Positions 1-7,731 of a stretch of 14,389 nucleotides of DNA are shown piece by piece (the first letter of the stretch is position 1; each line of letters opens with the position of its first letter). The position numbers and the translations under genes are program-made. The notes under the pieces are model-generated. The model had not been told where the DNA came from, did not search any database, and saw only the letters and a program-made list of their open reading frames with translations. Source of the DNA: Phenylobacterium sp. (GTDB taxonomy: Bacteria; Pseudomonadota; Alphaproteobacteria; Caulobacterales; Caulobacteraceae); NCBI GenBank assembly GCA_019264505.1, contig JAHUZY010000097.1, positions 1-14,389 of the forward strand, read 5' to 3'.

Positions 1-2168
1 CGGACCAGCAGCGCAAGCCGTTCTTCTGCTCAGGCTGCCCGCACAACACCTCGACCCGGCTGCCCGAAGGCTCCCGGGCGCTCGCCGGCATCGGCTGCCA
101 CTACATGGCCAGCTTCTCCGACCCCAACACCGACCTGAACAGTCATATGGGCGGCGAGGGCCTGAGCTGGGTGGGGGCCGCGCCCTTCACCACGGAGAAG
201 CACGTCTTCGTCAATCTGGGGGACGGCACCTACAACCACTCCGGTTCGCTGGCCATCCGGGCGGCCGTCGCGGCCGGGGCCAACGTCACCTACAAGCTGC
301 TGTTCAACGACGCCGTCGCCATGACCGGCGGCCAGGCGGCCGAGAGCGGCTTTACGCCGGCCCAGATCACCCGCCAGCTGGCCTCCGAAGGCGTGGCTCG
401 CACCGTCATCGTCGCTGACGATCCCAGCCGATATGAGGGCGTCAAGGACCTGGCGGCGGGCGTGGAGGTCAAGCCGCGGGCCGAGCTGATGGCCGTGCAG
501 CGGACCCTGCGCGACACCCCGGGCGTCACTGTCCTTTTGTACGATCAGGTCTGCGCCACCGAGAAGCGACGGCGGCGCAAACGGGGCAAGCTGGCCGCGG
601 CCGAGAAGCGGGTGATTATCAACCCCCTGGTCTGCGAAGGCTGCGGCGACTGTTCGAAGGCCTCCAACTGCGTTTCGGTGGAGCCGCTGAACACCGAGTT
701 TGGCCGCAAGCGGAAGATCAACCAGTCCACCTGCAACCAGGACTATTCCTGCCTGGACGGCTTCTGCCCCTCCTTCGTGACCCTGGAGGGGGCGGAGAAT
801 CCGCACGGCGTTCGGCTGCCGGCGCTGAGCGCCGACTCCACGCCGCTGCCGACCTTCGAGGCCTCGCCCGGCGTGCGTAACATCGTCTTCACCGGCGTCG
901 GCGGCACCGGCGTGACCACCACCGCCTCCATCCTGGCCATGGCCGCCCATGTGGACGGCAAGGCGGCCTCGGTCGTGGACATGACGGGCCTGGCCCAGAA
1001 GGGCGGGGCGGTGTTCAGCCATGTCCGCATCGGTGAGGACGAAGAGAGCATCGTCGGCGGCCGTACGCCCGCGGCCAGCGCCCATGTGCTGATCGCCTGC
1101 GACGTCATGGTGGCGGCCGGCGCCGATGCGCTGGCCCTCTACGCTAAGGATCGGACGGTGGCCTTCGGCAACGCCGACCTGTCGCCCACCGCCGACTTCG
1201 TCACCGACCGGGACGTGCGCTTCGATTCCAGCGGCATGGCCAGGCGGATCGCCGCCGCCGCCAGGTCCTATGACGAGACCCCGGCCCACCATATGGCCGA
1301 GACCGAACTCGGCGACGCCATCTACGCCAACATGATCATGCTGGGCTTCGCCTGGCAGAAGGGCGTGATCCCCATCTCCAGCCGGGCCCTTTATCGCGCC
1401 ATCCGGCTGAACGGGGTGGCGGCCGAACAGAACCTGCAGGCCTTCGAGATGGGGCGACGGGCGGCCCATGATCCCGAGAGCCGCGGGCGTAGAGAGGCCG
1501 ATGTGGCCACGCCCGAAACCCTGCCCCTGGCGGAGCTGATCGCCCATCGCACCCGCGAGCTGGCGGCCTATCAGAACGCGGCCTACGCCCGGCGCTATCA
1601 GGATCATGTAGAGGCCATCGGCCGCCTTGAGGCGCCCCTGGGTTCCGAGGCCCTGACCCGGGCCGTGGCGGTCAATCTCTACAAGCTGATGGCCTACAAG
1701 GACGAGTACGAGGTGGCCCGCCTCTATGCCGACGGCCGCTTCGACGCCTATCGCAGCCAGAGCTTCCAGGGCGGCAAGGCCAAGGTCTGGCTGGCGCCGC
1801 CGATCCTGGGCGCCAAGGATGACCAGGGCCACCCGCGCAAGATCGCCTTCGGCGGCTGGATGCTGGACTATGGATTCCCGGTCCTGGCCAGGCTGAAGGG
1901 GCTGCGGGGCACAGCCCTCGACCTGTTCGGCTATTCCCTGGAACGCCAGATGGAACGCGCCCTGATCGTGACCTATGAGGCCGACCTTCAGCGCATCGCC
2001 CGTGAACTGACCCCTGAGCGTCTGGCCCTGGCGGTTGAGCTTGCCCAGGTCCCGCAGGACATCCGCGGTTTTGGCCACGTCAGGCAGGCCTCCCTGGGAC
2101 CGGCCATGGCAAAGCGCGAGGCCCTGTGGGCGAAATGGGATGATGCGGTCGCGTCCGCCGAGGTCTGA
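1..2168 (+). CDS. Indolepyruvate ferredoxin oxidoreductase, fused IorA-IorB type (5' end outside window)
   Basis: This enzyme oxidatively decarboxylates arylpyruvates such as indolepyruvate to aryl-acyl-CoA, passing electrons to ferredoxin, in aromatic amino acid catabolism in the cytoplasm. The reading frame is open from the left edge (first full codon at 3), giving 721 visible residues; fused homologues are roughly 1150 aa, so the N-terminal part is missing. Visible residue 1 is the codon at 3. The segment PHNTSTRLPEGSRALAGIGC near the start is typical of the family. It is followed by the thiamine-diphosphate motif GDGTYNHSG. A cysteine-rich 4Fe-4S region follows, with C211, C214, C217, C223 and then C244, C250, C255. 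The IorB-like gamma domain starts near residue 294 with FTGVGGTGVTTTASI. The C-terminal third resembles the DUF6537 region seen only in the fused form. The track start at 105 is an internal Met. A FAD oxidoreductase follows 50 bp downstream. The family call is strong; the exact 2-oxoacid is inferred. Confidence 0.93.
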   Translation, partial: DQQRKPFFCSGCPHNTSTRLPEGSRALAGIGCHYMASFSDPNTDLNSHMGGEGLSWVGAAPFTTEKHVFVNLGDGTYNHSGSLAIRAAVAAGANVTYKLLFNDAVAMTGGQAAESGFTPAQITRQLASEGVARTVIVADDPSRYEGVKDLAAGVEVKPRAELMAVQRTLRDTPGVTVLLYDQVCATEKRRRRKRGKLAAAEKRVIINPLVCEGCGDCSKASNCVSVEPLNTEFGRKRKINQSTCNQDYSCLDGFCPSFVTLEGAENPHGVRLPALSADSTPLPTFEASPGVRNIVFTGVGGTGVTTTASILAMAAHVDGKAASVVDMTGLAQKGGAVFSHVRIGEDEESIVGGRTPAASAHVLIACDVMVAAGADALALYAKDRTVAFGNADLSPTADFVTDRDVRFDSSGMARRIAAAARSYDETPAHHMAETELGDAIYANMIMLGFAWQKGVIPISSRALYRAIRLNGVAAEQNLQAFEMGRRAAHDPESRGRREADVATPETLPLAELIAHRTRELAAYQNAAYARRYQDHVEAIGRLEAPLGSEALTRAVAVNLYKLMAYKDEYEVARLYADGRFDAYRSQSFQGGKAKVWLAPPILGAKDDQGHPRKIAFGGWMLDYGFPVLARLKGLRGTALDLFGYSLERQMERALIVTYEADLQRIARELTPERLALAVELAQVPQDIRGFGHVRQASLGPAMAKREALWAKWDDAVASAEV

Positions 2169-2218
2169 GGGGCGCGAAATCCGTTTCCCTCGACCGCCCC
2201 TCGGGGTAGCCAGGGAGC

Positions 2219-3340
2219 ATGGCTGATTTCGATTTCGACGCCCTGGTGGTGGGGGCCGGCGCCGTGGGCCTGGCCTGCGGCTACGCCCTGGCTCGCCGCG
2301 GCCTGACCGCGGTGGTGCTGGAGGCCGACCAGGCCATCGGCCAGGGGGTTTCCTCGCGCAATTCCGAGGTGATCCACGGGGGGCTCTACTATCCCACCGG
2401 CTCGCTGAAGGCCCGGCTCTGCGTGCAGGGACGGAGGATGCTCTATCCGTTCCTGGAAGCCCGGAACGTGGCCTTCGACCGCTGCGGCAAGCTGGTGGTG
2501 GCCAATGGGCCTGATGAGGTCGCCCGGCTTGAGCCGATCCTCGCCCAGGCCCGGACCAACGATGTCGAGGAGATGGCCCTGCTGACCAAGGCCCAGGCCC
2601 TGGCGCTGGAGCCCAACCTGTCCTGTGACGCGGCCCTGATCTCGCCCCAGAGCGGGGTCTTTGACAGCCACGGCTACATGCTGGCCCTGCAGGGCGAGAT
2701 CGAGGCGGCCGGCGGGGCGGTGGTGGTCGCCACGCCGTTCGAGGGCGCCCAGCCTTTGGCCGGCGGCGGCTGGAAGGTGCGGGCCGGCGGGGCCGAGCCC
2801 ACCATGCTCACCGTTCGCCTGCTGATCACCGCGCCGGGCCTCTCAGCCCAGGTCGTGGCCGGCGAGATCGCGGGCTTTCCCAAGGCCGAGATCCCTGCGG
2901 GCCACTATGGCAAGGGCCGCTATTTCCGCCTGCAGGGCAAGGCGCCCTTCGCCCGGCTGATCTATCCGCCGCCGATCCCCGGCGCGCTCGGCACCCACTA
3001 CCGCCGCGACCTGGGCGGTCAGGCGGTGTTCGGGCCGGACCTGATCTTCGTCGATGAGCTGGACTACAGTGTCGAGCCGGACGCCGCGGCGGGCTTCTAC
3101 GCCTATGTCCGCAAGTTCTGGCCAGCGCTTCCCGACGACGCCCTGACGCCCGACTATGCCGGCATCCGCCCCAAGCTGCATGGCCCTGGCGAGCCCCACC
3201 CCGACTTCCGTATCGACGGCCCCGAGGCCCACGGTCTGGAAGGTCTCGTCGCCCTGTTCGGCATCGAAAGCCCCGGGCTCACCTCGTCCCTGGCGATAGG
3301 GGAAGAGGTGGCCGGACGTTTGGGGCTGGCGAACGCCTGA
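2219..3340 (+). CDS. FAD-dependent oxidoreductase, L-2-hydroxyglutarate dehydrogenase-like (DAO superfamily)
   Basis: A 373-residue soluble flavoprotein. The N-terminal dinucleotide fold VVGAGAVGLACGYALARRG (glycines 12, 14, 17) ends with an acidic residue (E35) placed to bind the FAD ribose. The segment SEVIHGGLYYPTGSLKARLC (49-68) closely resembles the L-2-hydroxyglutarate dehydrogenase/LhgO family, where a His in this region is linked to FAD or catalysis. The C-terminus has the DYAGIRPKL and GIESPGLTSSLAIGEEVAGRL segments that close the FAD site. Length is slightly below the usual 390-430 aa. The protein would oxidise an L-2-hydroxy acid or amino acid; L-2-hydroxyglutarate is the best-known substrate but is not proven here. 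AGGGAG lies only one base before the ATG, too close to be a good Shine-Dalgarno, so GGGG at 2203-2206 may serve; the ATG is kept because the fold begins eight residues later. The 50-bp gap suggests co-transcription with the upstream Ior gene. Confidence 0.88.
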   Translation: MADFDFDALVVGAGAVGLACGYALARRGLTAVVLEADQAIGQGVSSRNSEVIHGGLYYPTGSLKARLCVQGRRMLYPFLEARNVAFDRCGKLVVANGPDEVARLEPILAQARTNDVEEMALLTKAQALALEPNLSCDAALISPQSGVFDSHGYMLALQGEIEAAGGAVVVATPFEGAQPLAGGGWKVRAGGAEPTMLTVRLLITAPGLSAQVVAGEIAGFPKAEIPAGHYGKGRYFRLQGKAPFARLIYPPPIPGALGTHYRRDLGGQAVFGPDLIFVDELDYSVEPDAAAGFYAYVRKFWPALPDDALTPDYAGIRPKLHGPGEPHPDFRIDGPEAHGLEGLVALFGIESPGLTSSLAIGEEVAGRLGLANA

Positions 3341-3350
3341 TCCAATCCCT

Positions 3351-3439
3351 CCGTCATGCTCGCCCTTGTGGCGAGCATCCCTGTCGAGGGCGGGCGCAGG
3401 CGGCGCGAGGGATACTGGACGCAAGGCCCAGCATGACGG
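3351..3439. repeat. Composite palindromic intergenic repeat (REP-like)
   Basis: Outer 10-bp arms CCGTCATGCT (3351-3360) and AGCATGACGG (3430-3439) are perfect inverted repeats. Inside the left arm, ATGCTCGCC (3356-3364) and GGCGAGCAT (3370-3378) form a 9-bp stem with a CTTGT loop. On the right, CTGG (3415-3418) and CCAG (3428-3431) give a weaker hairpin. The element sits between two convergent genes, where it could act as a bidirectional transcript end or 3' stabiliser. Similar TCATGCTCGGGCTTG-type elements are, from memory, common between genes in Caulobacterales and other alphaproteobacteria. Copy number cannot be tested in this window. Confidence 0.6.
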
Positions 3440-3457
3440 GGTGGGAGCAGGTTTGCC

Positions 3458-4708
3458 TCAGTTCGCCTTGGGAACGAGCTTCAGGATCTTGCCCTCGGCG
3501 CTGTCGGTGGCGAGGTAGATGGCGCCGTCGGGACCTTGCTCAACCTCGCGGATGCGGGCGTTGACGTCGGTCGCCAGGCGCTCCTCGCCCACCACGCGGT
3601 CGCCGTCCAGGGTCAGGCGGACCAGATGCTTGTCGCGCAGGGCGCCGACGAACAGGCTGTCCTTCCAGGCCGGGAACAGATCGCCCTGATAGAAGATCAT
3701 GCCTGAGGGGCCGATCACCGGGTCCCAGTAATAGGCCGGCTGCTCCATGCCGGGCTGGGCGGTCTGACCCTCGCCGATGGCGTTGCCGGAATATTCCAGC
3801 CCATAGGCGATGGTCGGCCAGCCGTAGTCCTTGCCGGCCTCGATGATGTTCAGTTCATCGCCGCCCCGGGCGCCGTGCTCGATCTCCCACAGGGCGCCGG
3901 TGGTGGGATGCAGGGCCGCGGCCTGCACATTGCGGACCCCTGAGGCGAAGATTTCAGGCCGCACGCCTTCCTTGCCCACGAAGGGATTGTCGGCGGGGAT
4001 GGAGCCGTCGCGGTTGATGCGCACGACTTTGCCCAGGGCGGAGTTCATGTCCTGGGCCTGCACGCGGCCGGCCATGATCGAGCGTTCGCCCAGCGCGATC
4101 AGCAGATGGCCCCCGCGGTCGAAGACCAGGCGGTTGCCATAGTGCTTGGTGGAGTCCATGGCTGGGTTCTGCTGGAAGATGACCTGCACATCGGTCACCC
4201 GGGCGCCGGCGCCGTCCTCTACCAGCCGGCCGCGGGCCACGGCGGTGGAGTTGGTCCCATTTCCGCGGGGCTCGGCATAGCTCCAGTAGATCAGATTGTT
4301 TTGCGCGTAATCAGGGTCCAGGACCACGTCCAGCAGGCCCCCCTGGTCGCGGGCGTCAACCTCCGGCAGGCCGGTGACGGGCTCTGACAGCGCGCCCGCC
4401 GCGGTGACGATGCGCAGCCGTCCCGGCTTTTCGGTCACCAGCATGCGGCCGTCCGGCAGGAAGGCGATGGCCCAGGGCTTGTCGAGGCCTTCGGCGACGG
4501 TGACCACCTCATAGGCCACATCGGCGCTGACTTCCGGCGCCCGGGTCTGACCGGGGAAGGCCGGGGTCTGGGAGGGGGCATTGGCCGGCCGAGTTTCCCA
4601 CGGCTCACCGCCGGGGGCGGAGGGCGCCGCCGGCTGGGCCGCGCCGTCGGTTCCGCCGCAGGCGGCCAGGACCACGGCGAGCGCGGTGGTGAGAAGCAGG
4701 TTTCGCAT
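3458..4708 (-). CDS. PQQ-dependent sugar dehydrogenase, lipoprotein (YliI/Asd-like)
   Basis: A 416-residue exported beta-propeller dehydrogenase of the glucose/sorbosone dehydrogenase family, which oxidises aldose sugars with PQQ and passes electrons to a respiratory acceptor. The N-terminus is a lipoprotein signal with lipobox LAAC (residues 14-17). Gly after Cys17 predicts no inner-membrane retention, hence outer-membrane anchoring on the periplasmic face. A low-complexity Pro/Ala linker (about 22-60) precedes the propeller. Family segments in order are [20 protein letters not shown] (74-93), [15 protein letters not shown] (120-134), HYGNRLVF (189-196, with H189 matching the catalytic His of soluble glucose dehydrogenase), [12 protein letters not shown] and [11 protein letters not shown]. 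Minus-strand GGGAGA lies about seven bases before the ATG. It is the last gene of a minus-strand run, 42 bp after the asparagine synthase, and may share its transcript. No PQQ synthesis gene is visible, so cofactor supply is unknown. Confidence 0.88.
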   Translation of the reverse strand: MRNLLLTTALAVVLAACGGTDGAAQPAAPSAPGGEPWETRPANAPSQTPAFPGQTRAPEVSADVAYEVVTVAEGLDKPWAIAFLPDGRMLVTEKPGRLRIVTAAGALSEPVTGLPEVDARDQGGLLDVVLDPDYAQNNLIYWSYAEPRGNGTNSTAVARGRLVEDGAGARVTDVQVIFQQNPAMDSTKHYGNRLVFDRGGHLLIALGERSIMAGRVQAQDMNSALGKVVRINRDGSIPADNPFVGKEGVRPEIFASGVRNVQAAALHPTTGALWEIEHGARGGDELNIIEAGKDYGWPTIAYGLEYSGNAIGEGQTAQPGMEQPAYYWDPVIGPSGMIFYQGDLFPAWKDSLFVGALRDKHLVRLTLDGDRVVGEERLATDVNARIREVEQGPDGAIYLATDSAEGKILKLVPKAN

Positions 4709-4750
4709 GGACAGATCTCCCTATGGTCGAGCTTTCAAGGCGCGAACGCC

Positions 4751-6451
4751 TCAGTTCGTTCCCACCACCGCCTCCAGGGCCTCCTGGGGCGTGGCGCCGT
4801 CCACATGTATGAGCGACCAGACCGCAAGGAAGAGCAGGGGCCAGCGTCGCGAGTCGTTCTCATTCAGGAAGACATGCTGGGCTTCGTGCGCCCCGATCGC
4901 GACGCCGATGGGGATGACATGGCCGATACGCTCGGCGATGGCCCGGGCGCGGGGCGCGATCCAGGCCCCCACCGGCACGGTGAAGCCCTGCTTGCGAGCC
5001 CAGGGGGAGGCCGCCGGGCAGGCGGTCTCCAGCCACTTGCGCAGCAGCCATTTGCCATGGCGGCCGCGCACCTTGAACCGGTCAGGCAGGGCGAAGGCGA
5101 AGTCGGCGACGACGGGGTCCAGAAAGGGGGTGCGCCCCTCCAGGCCGTGCGCCATCAGGCAACGGTCGAGCTTGGTCAGCAGGTCGTTGGGCAGCCAGGT
5201 GGCGATGTCGGCGTACTGAGCCTGCTGCAGGCGGGTGAGGCCGGCCGGCGCCTGGGCCTGGTCGCGCCAGCGCTGCAGGAGTTCGGGTTGGACTCCCCGG
5301 GGTTCGGCCGGGCGGCCGCCCAGCCAGGCGGGCCGAAGGGCCCGGCGATAGCGGCCATAGCCGCCGAACAGCTCGTCGCCCCCCTCGCCGGTGAGGACCA
5401 CGGTCAGGGTTCCCCGGGCGGCCTTGGCCAGCTTGAAGGTCGGCAGGATGGCATAGTCGGCGGTGGGATCATCCAGGGCGTTCGCCACCTGTGGCAGGAG
5501 CGTCCAGAAGTCCTCCTCGGTGAAGGTGGTCTCCCGCCAGTCGAGGTTCAGCGCCCGGGCCACCCGCTCGGCCTCCCCCCGCTCATCCCGGGCGCCCGGC
5601 GCATCGAAGCCGCAGGTGAAGGCGGTGACCGGCCGGCTGTTGAGACGGGCCATCAGGGTGGCGATGGTCGCGGAATCGATCCCGCCGGACAGAAACAGCC
5701 CATAGGGCACGTCGGCCCGCTGATGGACCCGAACGCTGTCCTCCAGCACCGCATCCAGCCGCTTCAGCAGAGCGGCTTCCCCGCTGGCCGCCGGCCGTGT
5801 CCGGGGCGGGGGCAGGGCGGGGCGGATCTCATGGGGGACCAGCCGCCCGTCCACCACCACGATGATCGCGCCTGGCGCCACGCGACGGGGGCCGTAGAGG
5901 GCGGTCTCTTCGCCCAGGGTGTAGCTGAAGGCCAGGATCTCGCGGGCGCCCTCGGTAGTGATGGCGGGTGGGGTCAGACCCGCCTTGACGAAGGCGCCGG
6001 CTTCCGAGGCGAAGGCCAGCCCCGTCTCCAGCTCCATCACATAGAGCGGCTTGATGCCGAAGGGATCGCGCACCAGCCAGGTGCGGCCGTCCGGCCCCAC
6101 CAGGCAGAAGGCGTACATGCCCCGCAGGCGGTGGAAGGCCGCCGGGCCTTCCTTGGCGTAGAGGTGTAGCAGGGGCTCGAAATCCGAGCCGGTGGAGAGT
6201 GATCCTTCCAGGTCAAACTCTTTGGCCAGCTCCAGGTAGTTATAGATCTCCCCATTGCCGACCACGATCCCGCCGGCCGCGTGCAGGGGCTGCCAGCCGC
6301 CCTCCAGGTCGATGACCGAGAGCCGCGCATGGGCCAGCGAGCGTCCGTCCGTCTCTTCCACCGTGACGCCGTCGGGACCCCGATGGGTCATGGCGTCGAT
6401 CAGGGGGCGGGCTGAAATCTCACCGTCCAGGATCCCGGCTATGCCGCACAT
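4751..6451 (-). CDS. Asparagine synthase (glutamine-hydrolysing), AsnB family amidotransferase
   Basis: A 566-residue two-domain enzyme. The class II glutaminase domain has the nucleophile Cys2 in MCGIAGIL, then RGPDG (24-28), HARLSVID (41-48), NGEIYNY (66-72) and RDPFGIKPLY (128-137). The synthetase domain has the ATP pyrophosphatase loop SGGIDS (255-260) and TGEGGDELFGGY (354-365), followed by GLEGRTPFLD. All landmarks are present, so the enzyme should be active: glutamine ammonia is channelled to an adenylated carboxylate. Aspartate is the textbook acceptor, but AsnB paralogues beside glycosyltransferases often serve surface-polysaccharide loci, where a sugar acid may be amidated; I cannot decide which applies. 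The ATG shares one base with the stop codon of the upstream glycosyltransferase and has no good Shine-Dalgarno, so translational coupling is likely. Length is within the normal range, with no sign of a frameshift. Confidence 0.92.
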   Translation of the reverse strand: MCGIAGILDGEISARPLIDAMTHRGPDGVTVEETDGRSLAHARLSVIDLEGGWQPLHAAGGIVVGNGEIYNYLELAKEFDLEGSLSTGSDFEPLLHLYAKEGPAAFHRLRGMYAFCLVGPDGRTWLVRDPFGIKPLYVMELETGLAFASEAGAFVKAGLTPPAITTEGAREILAFSYTLGEETALYGPRRVAPGAIIVVVDGRLVPHEIRPALPPPRTRPAASGEAALLKRLDAVLEDSVRVHQRADVPYGLFLSGGIDSATIATLMARLNSRPVTAFTCGFDAPGARDERGEAERVARALNLDWRETTFTEEDFWTLLPQVANALDDPTADYAILPTFKLAKAARGTLTVVLTGEGGDELFGGYGRYRRALRPAWLGGRPAEPRGVQPELLQRWRDQAQAPAGLTRLQQAQYADIATWLPNDLLTKLDRCLMAHGLEGRTPFLDPVVADFAFALPDRFKVRGRHGKWLLRKWLETACPAASPWARKQGFTVPVGAWIAPRARAIAERIGHVIPIGVAIGAHEAQHVFLNENDSRRWPLLFLAVWSLIHVDGATPQEALEAVVGTN

Positions 6452-7479
6452 CAGGCGCCGCCAAATCGGGCGAAGAGGTCACGCCATTGGGCGACCACTG
6501 AGGCTTGCGAGAAGTCGGCCTCCACGCGGTCCAGGCCGTTCTGAGCCAGGCGGATGCGCAGCATGGGATCATCCAGCAGCCGACGAACAGCCACAGCCAA
6601 GGCCTCGGGATCATCCACCGGAACCAGCAGGCCGTCCTCGCCGTCGCGGATCAGGGCGCCCGGCCCCTGGCTGGCGGCTGCGGCCACCGGCAGGCCGTGC
6701 GCCCAGGCCTGGATGACCACATTGCCCAGGGGCTCGAAGCGCGAGGGAAAGACGCAGACATCGGCCGCCCGATAGAGCGCCGAAGGATCGTTGCGCCAGC
6801 CCAGGAACCGTACCCGGGGCGCGACCCCCAGGGCCACGGCCAGGGCCTTCAGCCGCGCCTCCTCCGGCCCCTTGCCGGCGATCCACAGATAGGCGTCCGG
6901 CAGCTCAGCCAGCGCATTGAGGGTGACGTCATGGGCCTTGGCCTCATGCAGCCGGCCCATGGCCAGCAGCAGGGGGGCCTCAGCCGGCGTGTCCAGACTG
7001 GCGCGCTCGACCGGCGCGGCCTCGGCCGGCGCGTCGGCGAAGTTGGGGATGTAGGCGACCTTGCCGGCCGGCCAGCCCTGACCCACCACCCACTCAGCGA
7101 TGTCCTCTGTGTTGGCCACCAGGAAGTCGAAGCCGGCATAGTATTTCAGATTGTAGTAGCCCCCCAGGCGGCCGATCCGCGCCCAGGGGCCCTTGGGCGT
7201 GTGCCGCGCGGCCCGGTTCATCCAGGCCAGAGCCACGCTCACCGTCTGAGCCTGCGCGAAACGGCGGACCCTGCGCCGGGTCATCAGGTCCAGCGGCCCG
7301 CCGAACCCGAAGGTCTCCACCGCCACGCCGGCGCGGCTCAGGACCTGCTGGCGAACAGGGTGCGCGCGCAGGGCCGCGGCCTGCGCCACCCCGTCGTCGG
7401 CGAGCGCCAGGACCAGGTCGACGAAATAGGTCTCCGCCCCGCCTTCGCCGGCCGTTCCCAGAAGATGAAGCACGCTCAT
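6451..7479 (-). CDS. Glycosyltransferase family 4 (GT-B fold)
   Basis: A 342-residue cytoplasmic glycosyltransferase expected to move a sugar from a nucleotide donor to a growing surface glycan (LPS core, O-antigen or capsule). The N-terminal acceptor domain starts with VLHLLGTAGEGGAETYFVDL, the Gly-rich loop usual for GT4. The C-terminal donor domain begins near AMGRLHEAKAHD (173-184) and contains GKGPEEARLKALA, VRFLGWRNDPSALYRAADV and PSRFEPLGNVVIQAWAHG. In the last, the usual EX7E pair reads E249 and Q257. A 342-aa length is slightly short but complete. There is no transmembrane segment or signal peptide. It is first in a minus-strand run with asparagine synthase, and its TGA overlaps that gene's ATG by one base. 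The start at 7479 has only a weak upstream AGG, but the Rossmann-type strand begins at once, so an earlier start is unlikely. Donor and acceptor sugars cannot be read from the sequence. Confidence 0.88.
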   Translation of the reverse strand: MSVLHLLGTAGEGGAETYFVDLVLALADDGVAQAAALRAHPVRQQVLSRAGVAVETFGFGGPLDLMTRRRVRRFAQAQTVSVALAWMNRAARHTPKGPWARIGRLGGYYNLKYYAGFDFLVANTEDIAEWVVGQGWPAGKVAYIPNFADAPAEAAPVERASLDTPAEAPLLLAMGRLHEAKAHDVTLNALAELPDAYLWIAGKGPEEARLKALAVALGVAPRVRFLGWRNDPSALYRAADVCVFPSRFEPLGNVVIQAWAHGLPVAAAASQGPGALIRDGEDGLLVPVDDPEALAVAVRRLLDDPMLRIRLAQNGLDRVEADFSQASVVAQWRDLFARFGGA

Positions 7480-7522
7480 GCGGGCGCGAACCTAGCCTCG
7501 CTTTGGCTTGCGCCCAAGCCGC

Positions 7523-7551
7523 TTGATGCGGCGATCTGAAATCCCTATAAC
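7523..7551 (+). promoter_or_regulatory. Sigma-70-type promoter of tRNA-Met
   Basis: A -35 box TTGATG (7523-7528) and a -10 box TATAAC (7546-7551) are separated by 17 bases. They lie about 33 bases before the mature tRNA 5' end, which fits a short leader. The bases just after the -10 (CCGCGCCTCGCGCG) are a G+C-rich discriminator, typical of stringently controlled stable-RNA promoters. Confidence 0.7.
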
Positions 7552-7583
7552 CCGCGCCTCGCGCGTCAGCGGCGCGAACCCGT

Positions 7584-7660
7584 GGCTGGGTAGCTCAGCT
7601 GGTTAGAGCGGTGGATTCATAACCCACAGGTCGGCGGTTCGAGCCCGCCCCCAGCTACCA
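7584..7660 (+). tRNA. tRNA-Met (CAT), elongator type
   Basis: A full 77-base cloverleaf. The acceptor strand GGCTGGG (7584-7590) pairs with CCCAGCT (7650-7656) with a terminal G.U, discriminator A, and an encoded CCA at 7658-7660. The D stem is GCTC/GAGC and the anticodon CAT is at 7618-7620 in the loop TTCATAA. The T arm is GGCGG-TTCGAGC-CCGCC. The elongator rather than initiator type is chosen because position 1 pairs and the D arm lacks initiator features. tRNA-Ile2 (lysidine CAT) is less likely from the acceptor stem and discriminator context. The last anticodon-stem pair (31-39) is A.C rather than Watson-Crick. Confidence 0.93.
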
Positions 7661-7731
7661 CGGCTCCCTTGCGGCCGACTGCGGCCAGCAACGGGGCGAC
7701 CCGCGGCCGCTTACGCGGATTCCTCGAACGA

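Noticed and set aside
30..2078. A 682-codon open frame antisense to the Ior gene
   Set aside because: It is low-complexity, rich in Gly, His, Gln and Ala with no recognisable domain, and mirrors codon bias of the real gene. This is usual in DNA with G+C-rich third positions.
4805..6169. A 454-codon open frame antisense to asparagine synthase, and similar ones at 6505-7539 and 8423-9613
   Set aside because: Gly/Gln/His-rich shadows with no motif, opposite well-supported genes.
7661..7731. A rho-independent terminator for the tRNA
   Set aside because: The gap has GCGGCC repeats and some self-complementarity, but no stem followed by a T-run.
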